Shown here: piece after piece, positions 1 through 6,062 of the stretch
Position numbering within the stretch: position 1 is the stretch's first letter
Layout: the number at the start of each line of letters is the position of its first letter
Origin: Gammaproteobacteria bacterium
Lineage (GTDB): Bacteria > Pseudomonadota > Gammaproteobacteria > DAOWEP01
NCBI GenBank assembly: GCA_030638455.1
Contig: DAOWEP010000115.1
Location: 1-18,963, forward strand
Length of the DNA stretch: 18,963 nt
Reading direction: 5' to 3'
Made by a program: the position numbers and the translations under genes
Notes under the pieces: model-generated
What the model was told of the DNA's origin: nothing
Database searches by the model: none
Seen by the model: the letters and a program-made list of their open reading frames with translations, nothing else

Positions 1-738
1 AATGATGCTATGACAAAGCATTTGTTTGATAACCGCTATGGTACCGGGCAAAGTACTTTGGATGGTGTTATTCGTGCTACCAATACCCTGATCGCCGGCA
101 AAACCTTTACCGTGGTTGGGTATGGCTGGTGTGGTCGTGGTATAGCCATGCGCGCCAAAGGCCACGGTGCGCATGTCGTGGTAACTGAAGTTAATCCGTT
201 ACGGGCATTGGAGGCAACCATGGATGGCTTCCGGGTGATGCCACTTACTGAGGCGGCCACACAATCAGACCTTATTATTACTGCCACCGGTGACAAACAT
301 GTGGTGGATAAAGCACAATTGGAAGTCATGAAAGATGGCTGTATTTTAGCGAACTCCGGCCACTTTAATGTGGAGATCAACATACCTGCACTGGAATCTA
401 TGGCGGTCAGCAAACAGCGGCCACGTGCCTCCGTTGATGAATACACTCTGGCAGACGGCCGAAGGCTTTGTCTGTTGGCAGAAGGTCGACTGGTGAATCT
501 TGCCGCAGCCGAGGGTCACCCATCTTCCGTTATGGATATGAGTTTTGCAAATCAGGTTTTATGTGCTGTTTATCTGGCAAGCGACGAACACTCACTGGAA
601 AACAAGGTACATGACGTCCCAACTGCAATTGATGAGGAAGTGGCCAGCTTAAAACTGTCGGCAATGAACATTGAGATTGATAAACTTAGCAAGGAACAAA
701 TCAAGTATCTCTCATCATGGCAGGAAGGCACCTTGTAG
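1..738 (+). CDS. ahcY: S-adenosylhomocysteine hydrolase, C-terminal part (5' end outside window)
   Basis: Hydrolyses S-adenosylhomocysteine to adenosine and homocysteine, removing the product inhibitor of methyltransferases. The reading frame is open from base 1 (N-D-A before the first Met at base 10), so this is a truncated view of a gene starting upstream; roughly the N-terminal 40% is missing. Visible are the FDNRYGTGQS segment before the NAD domain, the Rossmann NAD motif GYGWCGRG (bases about 118-141), the TGDKHVV and NSGHFNVEI segments, and the AEGHPSSVMDMSF block. The protein ends in a short SSWQEGTL tail instead of the HYRY tail of the common long bacterial and eukaryotic enzyme. This suggests the shorter archaeal/Thermotoga-like class; that class assignment is from memory of the family. 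pcm follows after 9 bases in the same direction, probably co-transcribed. Confidence 0.95.
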   Translation, partial: NDAMTKHLFDNRYGTGQSTLDGVIRATNTLIAGKTFTVVGYGWCGRGIAMRAKGHGAHVVVTEVNPLRALEATMDGFRVMPLTEAATQSDLIITATGDKHVVDKAQLEVMKDGCILANSGHFNVEINIPALESMAVSKQRPRASVDEYTLADGRRLCLLAEGRLVNLAAAEGHPSSVMDMSFANQVLCAVYLASDEHSLENKVHDVPTAIDEEVASLKLSAMNIEIDKLSKEQIKYLSSWQEGTL

Positions 739-747
739 ATTCATATC

Positions 748-1434
748 ATGAAAAATGACCTACAACGCATGATTGCCGAGATAGAAAGTGAAGTTAAATA
801 TACGCGCTCCTATATCGGCAAAGACAAACTCGACCCCAGAGTAATGGAGGCAATGAGCAAGGTGTCACGGGATGAATTTGTACCGTCTGACTTAAAACGC
901 CTGGCTTATGATAATGGCCCATTACCTATTGGTCATGGGCAGACGATATCCCAACCTTATATAGTGGCGCTGATGACGGATATGCTACAACTTGAACCAG
1001 AAAATATTGTACTGGAAATTGGTACAGGCTCCGGTTATCAGTCTGCAGTGTTATCTTTATTGTGTAAAGAAGTTTATACCGTAGAGATTGTTACAGAACT
1101 GGGTAAGGAAGTCGCAACGCGTTTAAAAAGCCTGGGCTACAATAACATTAAAACCCATATCGGCAATGGTTATGACGGTTGGCCTGAGCATGCTCCCTAT
1201 GATGCTATTATCGTTACCGCGGCTGCTACGCATATTCCTGAGCCACTCATAGAACAACTCAAGCCTGGTAGTAGAATGGCCATCCCATTAGGGCTTCCTC
1301 ATATGCATCAGGAACTCATGTTGGTAGAAAAAAACGATCAGGGTGAAATTAACGTCAATAGCATTCTTGGGGTTGCCTTTGTTCCACTGGTCGATGAAAG
1401 AACTGCAAACAAGGACTATGGTCCTTTGCATTAA
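748..1434 (+). CDS. pcm: protein-L-isoaspartate O-methyltransferase
   Basis: Methylates L-isoaspartyl residues in damaged proteins using SAM, starting their conversion back to aspartate; cytoplasmic. It is 228 residues, near the usual 205-230. Residues 59-70 carry the substrate-side block ending GHGQTISQP. Residues 88-98 carry SAM motif I (VLEIGTGSGYQ). Later come YDAIIVTAA and the GVAFVPLV C-terminal block typical of the family. No clear Shine-Dalgarno sequence precedes the ATG. With only 9 bases after the ahcY stop, translational coupling is likely. The SAH produced here is the substrate of the upstream gene product, which makes the pairing functionally sensible. Confidence 0.95.
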   Translation: MKNDLQRMIAEIESEVKYTRSYIGKDKLDPRVMEAMSKVSRDEFVPSDLKRLAYDNGPLPIGHGQTISQPYIVALMTDMLQLEPENIVLEIGTGSGYQSAVLSLLCKEVYTVEIVTELGKEVATRLKSLGYNNIKTHIGNGYDGWPEHAPYDAIIVTAAATHIPEPLIEQLKPGSRMAIPLGLPHMHQELMLVEKNDQGEINVNSILGVAFVPLVDERTANKDYGPLH

Positions 1435-1451
1435 TTATGACAGGGTATTTA

Positions 1452-2063
1452 TTACCCACCACCAGAAGGAGGCGTGGTTGAACCCGTCACACCTGCCGTC
1501 AGTGTAAAGCGCATGGCCTCCTCCATATTCATATCCAGGGGCCGAACTGCGCTGCGAGGCATCAGTACCGCATAACCACCAATCATATAACTCAAGGGCA
1601 GATAGACCAGAACACTATCTTCTTCCCGAAAATCCTTAGGCAGACATTGCATATCCGCCTGAGTAACAAAACCGATTACCTGCATACCGGTATCCCCAAT
1701 AGATACCGCCACGACTTGCTCGAATTCCTTTTTTTTAGTTGGTGAAAAATAATCAAAAAAGTCACGTATCGCACGATACACAGACTTGATCAATGGCATG
1801 CGGTACAAGAGCTGCTCGCCCTTGGCAAACAGCCGCTGAACCAGATAAGCATGCATCAGCAATCCCACCACAAATACCACTACCAGTCCGGCGATCAGGC
1901 CCATACCAGGCCAGTACAGGTTTCTGGGAAGCACCAACCGGATCATGTTGCCCAACATTGATTCCGCCGTTATCGCAAACCAGTAGAGAAGATAAAGAGT
2001 GAACACTACCGGCAGGATGGTCACCAGACCTGTAAGAATATTCCTGCTTATAAATTTCAACAT
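1452..2063 (-). CDS. DUF502 family inner-membrane protein
   Basis: A 203-residue protein of the DUF502 family, of unknown biochemical function. Two hydrophobic segments (about residues 9-31 and 51-74) anchor it in the inner membrane. The family block follows: MPLIKSVYRAIRDFFDYF, then a soluble domain with VVAVSI...GFVTQ and the LPLSYMIGGYAVLMPRSAVRPLDM stretch. The C-terminus ends in a Pro/Gly/Ser-rich tail. A strong Shine-Dalgarno GGAGG lies 7 bases before the ATG. The gene converges on pcm with only 17 bases between the stops; a small GGGTA/TACCC hairpin (1443-1457) overlaps the shared end. The family call is from pattern recognition; no partner genes here explain its job. Confidence 0.88.
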   Translation of the reverse strand: MLKFISRNILTGLVTILPVVFTLYLLYWFAITAESMLGNMIRLVLPRNLYWPGMGLIAGLVVVFVVGLLMHAYLVQRLFAKGEQLLYRMPLIKSVYRAIRDFFDYFSPTKKKEFEQVVAVSIGDTGMQVIGFVTQADMQCLPKDFREEDSVLVYLPLSYMIGGYAVLMPRSAVRPLDMNMEEAMRFTLTAGVTGSTTPPSGGG

Positions 2064-2263
2064 CTGGCTGCCTCCATTTATGGGGTTAATAATAGTTATG
2101 TACTACTGTATTTATACCTACAGAAATGAGAAACATAAACCAAGAATCACTGGCATCAAATATAATAAAGCGGAAATTTCTGCACGAGTGGATTTTAATT
2201 ATTGGATTTCTTCACGGCATTATAAGCAAAATCATAGGCCCATTCGTTTAGAATAGAACTTCG

Positions 2264-2641
2264 CTAATCATTTACATTTGCACATTTGACCGAAGGTCGA
2301 GGGCTACTACCCCCTGCTTTACAGTACAGCAGATCCCCGTTGGCGAATCCAATCCAGGCCCTACGATTGTTTTCACTTATCGCCGTAACCGCCACACCTG
2401 AACCGCTGTTTGCCTGTATACAGTTTGTCCACAATGGTACTACTTTCCCACCACCACCTATGCAGTAACGAACCGTGCCGTCACTATAGCCTATCCATGC
2501 ACCGTTATGATTGTTTGTGGTAATTGCTGTAACAGATCGCTGCAGTGATCCCGGGGGCTTTTTGGGTTCGGCGATTACTATCGACCCTGCTAATATGGTA
2601 GCCAAACCAACCGTGCATCTAAACAACCACTTATTGCTCAT
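2264..2641 (-). CDS. small exported protein with two ~40-residue beta-type repeats
   Basis: I do not recognise a named family. The start at 2641 is preferred over an in-frame ATG at 2665: AGGGGAG sits 5 bases before it, and it gives a clean signal peptide (residues 1-24, cleavage probably after VIA). The mature part is two related repeats, residues 36-74 and 84-120. Each begins (S/A)VTAI(T/S), continues NN...AWIG(Y/F), then (S/N)G then two hydrophobic residues, one being L or V, then YC, and ends in a second Cys 13-14 residues later. The alternation of short strands and the AWIG signature resemble blades of a beta-propeller or a similar beta-repeat protein. The Cys pairs 60/74 and 107/120 could form one disulfide per repeat in the periplasm. 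It is expressed alone, opposite to its downstream neighbour. Confidence 0.7.
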   Translation of the reverse strand: MSNKWLFRCTVGLATILAGSIVIAEPKKPPGSLQRSVTAITTNNHNGAWIGYSDGTVRYCIGGGGKVVPLWTNCIQANSGSGVAVTAISENNRRAWIGFANGDLLYCKAGGSSPRPSVKCANVND

Positions 2642-3146
2642 AGCTACTCCCCTGTCATCCAACATTTAGAATGTCAACAGATTACATATATCTGTTGATT
2701 CATATATCCATAGTTAGTTCATGTTATTTCTATCAATAAGGCGTTATTGGTGATTATTCTACCTTACTGGCTCTTACATCATTAACCTGTTCGTTTAAAG
2801 CAAGTACCAAACCAGATACAGTTTTCAGATTAACCGTAAACATAATCATTAACAAGATGTTTGGTGCCCAGAAGGATATTTAGGTAAAAAGCATTATTAC
2901 CAGGCAGAAATTACCCGAGTGCGATCGACTATACAATGAATAAGAGATAGTGAGGATAATTACCACCCTTATCTCTCCCTTACATTAGATGATTCTAATA
3001 CTATGGCGATAACTATTTTGTTTTTGTTGGAGGCTGATCCCGGAAAAGACATAATTAAATGACTGACAATTTACCTCAACGTCTGATTAACCGGTTGGAG
3101 CTGGGAGGTTAAATACATGATATATTGAAAGTAATCTCTTCACACT

Positions 3147-3160
3147 TTGACCGTGATCAA
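3147..3160. promoter_or_regulatory. possible FNR/Anr-type box
   Basis: TTGACCGTGATCAA matches the FNR/Anr/CRP-like consensus TTGAT-N4-ATCAA at 9 of 10 defined positions. It lies about 155 bases before the DUF2279 start codon, so a long leader or a distal site would be needed. No matching -10 element was assigned. This is a sequence match only. Confidence 0.35.
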
Positions 3161-3244
3161 TTAACAGCGCGGTTAACAAGTATAAAATATCTCCATCTTC
3201 CACCTGTCACGACTGTTCTTTCTATGTCAGTTTGTTAGTATGAA

Positions 3245-3259
3245 GTTGTTGTCAACAAC
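3245..3259. repeat. perfect 7+1+7 palindrome, possible operator
   Basis: GTTGTTG-T-CAACAAC is a perfect inverted repeat 56 bases before the DUF2279 start. Its size and position would fit a dimeric repressor or activator site, or a hairpin in the leader RNA. No regulator can be named. Confidence 0.4.
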
Positions 3260-3315
3260 GTCAAGTCTCGTTGTCTTTCAATCAAGTATGACTAGATGCC
3301 AGAAAAGGATGCCCG

Positions 3316-4170
3316 ATGAGCTCGATAAAAAATATTTTTTTATTGTTAGCAACTCTGTTATCAGTAACAACAAGTCAATGTGCACTCGCATTGGATTTCA
3401 CTGAAACATGGTCCCGACTGGGTGACAAATGGTCTCAACTGGACAAGAGAGACAAGGTCTTGTATTCAAATCTGGGTGGCGTGTTACTCATTTCGGCCTG
3501 GGGTGTTGCCAACTGGGATTATTTCGAAGGATCACCACATGCAGACACAGAAGGCTGGTTTGAAAAGGACACAACATCAGGGGGTGCCGACAAGCTGGGG
3601 CATTTATATAGTGCCTATGTAGCAAGTCATGCTCTTTCATCCCTGTATGAATCATGGGGGTACGGCAGCCGTGAGGCTGCACTCTATGCTGCCTGGTCCT
3701 CTTTTGGTTTGCATGCCTTCGTAGAAGCTGGGGACTCCATGAGTGCAACCTATGGCTTTTCATATGAAGACATGATCATAGGTAGCCTGGGAAGTTATTT
3801 AGGTTACCTGACAGACACCAACCCTGATCTTGCAAGGAAACTGGATTTACGGCTTGAATATGATCCCACTGGCGACAATGATACCGATATATTTACCGAT
3901 TATGAGAATTCCAAGTATCTTGTTGCGCTGAAGCTCGATGGATTCGAGTCCGTTCGCAACAAGTATCTCAAGTACCTGGAGCTACACCTCGGTTACTATA
4001 CAAGGGGTTTTGATAATCCCAGTGAAAAAAACACAAGGAAGATCTATCTCGGTATTGGTATCAATCTTTCCAGGATATTTGCGGAAAGGTCACATAGGAA
4101 GACTGCAACCTTCCTGAAGTATTTTCAGGTGCCTTATACTTATGTCGAGTTTGATAATGATATAAATTGA
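3316..4170 (+). CDS. DUF2279-type (YfiM-like) exported protein
   Basis: A 284-residue exported protein resembling DUF2279, the family of predicted periplasmic proteins that includes E. coli YfiM; function unknown. A signal peptide spans about residues 1-26 (hydrophobic core IFLLLATLLSV, cleavage near ALA). Cys22 does not sit in a good lipobox, so a lipoprotein is less likely. The family core is residues 88-165: GGADKLGHLYSAY, then FGLHAFVEAGD and GFSYEDMIIGSLGSYLGYL, with conserved-looking His, Asp and Glu. The last third (about 200-270) alternates short strands such as KYLELHLGYYTRGF and KIYLGIGINLSRIF, as in a membrane-barrel-like or beta-rich domain. An AAAGGA Shine-Dalgarno precedes the ATG. 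It converges on the outer-membrane protein gene. Confidence 0.75.
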   Translation: MSSIKNIFLLLATLLSVTTSQCALALDFTETWSRLGDKWSQLDKRDKVLYSNLGGVLLISAWGVANWDYFEGSPHADTEGWFEKDTTSGGADKLGHLYSAYVASHALSSLYESWGYGSREAALYAAWSSFGLHAFVEAGDSMSATYGFSYEDMIIGSLGSYLGYLTDTNPDLARKLDLRLEYDPTGDNDTDIFTDYENSKYLVALKLDGFESVRNKYLKYLELHLGYYTRGFDNPSEKNTRKIYLGIGINLSRIFAERSHRKTATFLKYFQVPYTYVEFDNDIN

Positions 4171-4287
4171 TAACTGCGGGAATAGAGTCGAGTTTTCAGT
4201 AGTGATGGTTGTATGCAAATAGCTTGCTTATAAGCCTGAAGGACCACAGGTTTTAAAAAGTTAGTTGGCTTGTTGATCGGATTCTAA

Positions 4288-4836
4288 CTAGAAGGTTCGT
4301 ACAATGCCTATTCCAAGGGTTTGGAGTTCGTAGCTATCCCCGTGGATGACCTGCATCCCTTCAAGACTGATGGCTGTGTTTTCGTTAAAATAGTAATCAA
4401 TCCCAAGGCCAGCGCTCAAATCATTAGAGCTATCAGGTATTGAGCTTCCCTGTAGCGTGGTATCCATCCTTGTATGGCTGAGTCCGGCCAGCACATAGAT
4501 ATTTGTTTTACTATTACCAGGCCAGTAGTTGCCACGCAGGTAAATTCCCAGGCCAACCTTTTTATCGAGTGTGGCAGAGGTTCCGCCAACAACATTGGTA
4601 TCATCGCCTGCTATTGAGAGTTGACCCTCGATAGCGAAATTACGATTATAATTGTGACCAAGCTTGACTATCAGATTGACAGCCTTCCAGTGAGGAACCT
4701 TGTTATTATTCACATTTTCTTCATCGACAAGAAATAGTCCAATATTAGCCCCAAAATAGTTATTGCCGGTATCGGCATATGCAGTCTGGATGATAAGCAG
4801 AATGCTCAGAATAGTCAGTGGTATGGTTTTATTCAC
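4288..4836 (-). CDS. small outer-membrane beta-barrel protein
   Basis: About 182 residues from a GTG start at 4836. An upstream in-frame ATG at 4857 would add a charged MARGRED extension, which is unlikely because the AGGGAGAG Shine-Dalgarno lies inside it, just before the GTG. A signal peptide spans residues 1-21 (core IPLTILSILLII, cleavage AYA|D). The mature protein alternates polar and hydrophobic residues in about eight strands (for example YFGANIGLFL, AVNLIVKLGHNY, VGLGIYLRGNYW, NIYVLAGLSHTR, LSAGLGIDYYF, LGIGIVRTF). It ends in a C-terminal Phe, the usual outer-membrane insertion signal. This fits the OmpA/OmpX-like 8-stranded barrel class with no periplasmic domain. No ligand or role can be assigned. 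Confidence 0.8.
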   Translation of the reverse strand: MNKTIPLTILSILLIIQTAYADTGNNYFGANIGLFLVDEENVNNNKVPHWKAVNLIVKLGHNYNRNFAIEGQLSIAGDDTNVVGGTSATLDKKVGLGIYLRGNYWPGNSKTNIYVLAGLSHTRMDTTLQGSSIPDSSNDLSAGLGIDYYFNENTAISLEGMQVIHGDSYELQTLGIGIVRTF

Positions 4837-5201
4837 GTCTTCTCTCCCTCTAGCCATTGATAAGCGTATAATGGAAACATCAGGTAAACAACACAGACTC
4901 CTTTCTCATCTACGGAAGGCTTAAATATTAGCATCCCTGGCCGGTCATGGAGCAAGCCTAACCAGGGTTGCACAAGTCTTGCTCGACAAAGCAGATTACC
5001 TCACATTTAAAGTATAAAGTTAGCTTTGTTACCGTTGCCTTTATAAAAGAATATACGCCACCACCCTTACGCTAACAAGATGTTCGTCTCGAATTCGTGA
5101 TTTTCTCTTAAAACTCGGGCGATGTGTTATCTTTCAACGGCTAACCGATTCTTCTACTTTAATTTCTAAAAATAAATAAGTAACTATTAAGTAAGCGCTA
5201 T
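4837..5201. other. intergenic region upstream of the outer-membrane protein gene
   Basis: About 365 bases with no supported gene. It should contain the leftward promoter of the barrel protein and the 3' end of the nitroreductase transcript. A 6-bp stem CCCTGG (4935-4940) / CCAGGG (4962-4967) and an AT-only inverted stretch just beyond the nitroreductase stop (about 5168-5210) are visible. Neither is a convincing intrinsic terminator. Confidence 0.4.
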
Positions 5202-5885
5202 TTATTTTTTTCCAACAGGCATCAAGCTCAGTACCTGAATATCATCAGGCAAGCCAAGCAACTTGTCTACTTTATCATCATGAAAGGCCCCAACTACCAC
5301 CGTCGCAAGATCCAGGGCTTCGGCCTGTAAAAACAGGTTTTGGCCGGCATGGCCAACCTCCATGTGCACATAACGCACTCCCCTCTTACCATACTTTCTG
5401 GTTGTACGTTCATACTTGGCCGCAAAAACCACTACTGCTGCAGCATCACTTATCCAGGATTGATCAAGCGCCGCCCTTGCCAACATCCGTCGCTGATCAC
5501 CTTCCAAAGTCTCGATTAGATGATGAGTTTTAGGGAGGTAATGATAAACGGCCGGGGGCAGCCCCGATACATTACCAGTAACCACGTACAGCTCTAGTGG
5601 ATACAATGCCCCCGCTGATGGTGCTGCCCGCATGCCCTGTGGATCGGTTATCCCCTGAGCAGCCCAAAGCAATTGACCTATCTCGGCCAGAGAAAGTGGA
5701 CCCATTCTAAACGAACGTATAGATCTGCGTTGCTGCAAAAGCGTTTCAACCGGCTTCTCGCTCATTACCGTTGGGGACGGGAGCTCGATTTTTTTACCTT
5801 GTTCCACCATAACGCCTGCCCTCGCCATGTGACACACAAACATGATAAAAACTATATACAACCATCTTATATTCAATGATTCCAC
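5202..5885 (-). CDS. SagB-type nitroreductase-family oxidoreductase with N-terminal signal or anchor
   Basis: An FMN-dependent nitroreductase-fold protein of the SagB/ThcOx subgroup. FMN-contact blocks are RRSIRSFR (residues 53-60), PSAGALYPLELYVV (89-102) and EVGHAGQNLFLQAEAL...VVVGAF (176-201). The ALYP and HAGQN signatures are typical of SagB-like members rather than classic NfsB. Residues 5-23 form a hydrophobic segment followed by ARAG, so the protein is probably exported or membrane-anchored, which is unusual for this fold. The start is GTG at 5885; a TTG three codons in, with AGGTGGA just upstream, is a good alternative. No peptide substrate, cyclodehydratase or YcaO gene is nearby, so a role in azole peptide synthesis is not supported. 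It is divergent from the acyl ligase gene. Confidence 0.85.
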   Translation of the reverse strand: MESLNIRWLYIVFIMFVCHMARAGVMVEQGKKIELPSPTVMSEKPVETLLQQRRSIRSFRMGPLSLAEIGQLLWAAQGITDPQGMRAAPSAGALYPLELYVVTGNVSGLPPAVYHYLPKTHHLIETLEGDQRRMLARAALDQSWISDAAAVVVFAAKYERTTRKYGKRGVRYVHMEVGHAGQNLFLQAEALDLATVVVGAFHDDKVDKLLGLPDDIQVLSLMPVGKK

Positions 5886-5999
5886 CTGGTAATAGCAGAG
5901 GATTTCATCTTGCTTAGTATACTCTATTCAATCATCTGTTAAATAAATGCCCCACAAAAAACATGACTCAACTCGCTATTGAGGCTCAGTTTGATATTA

Positions 6000-6020
6000 T
6001 TAAGTTATATAGCAACTTAA
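6000..6020. promoter_or_regulatory. inverted repeat in the divergent spacer, possible operator
   Basis: TTAAGTT and AACTTAA flank a 7-base spacer, centred about 50 bases before the acyl ligase start and about 125 bases from the nitroreductase start. A second AGTTATATA copy follows shortly after. The geometry suits a dimeric regulator, but the AT-rich context makes chance similarity possible. Confidence 0.35.
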
Positions 6021-6062
6021 AGTAGTTATATATTAACTGAAAGCCGAACATGGAAATCTTAC

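Larger units (their letters stand above)
2642..3315. other. long AT-rich intergenic region between two divergent genes
   Basis: About 670 bases without a convincing gene on either strand. It must hold the promoters of the small exported repeat protein (leftward) and the DUF2279 protein (rightward). Visible structures are an FNR-like box at 3147-3160, a palindrome at 3245-3259, and a stem with AGAGATA (2944-2950) and TATCTCT (2969-2975) separated by 18 bases. Nothing else stands out; a small RNA cannot be excluded. Confidence 0.5.

Noticed and set aside
1999..2256. Open frame of 85 codons on the plus strand over the start of the DUF502 gene
   Set aside because: It runs antisense across the DUF502 start and promoter, has no ribosome site and encodes a low-complexity, AT-driven sequence.
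5168..5210. AT-rich inverted stretch after the nitroreductase as an intrinsic terminator
   Set aside because: The stem is almost only A-T pairs with a long loop, so a stable terminator hairpin is not supported.
5202..5885. Azole-modified peptide (TOMM) biosynthesis cluster from the SagB-like gene
   Set aside because: No YcaO cyclodehydratase, precursor peptide or transporter gene is present within the window.
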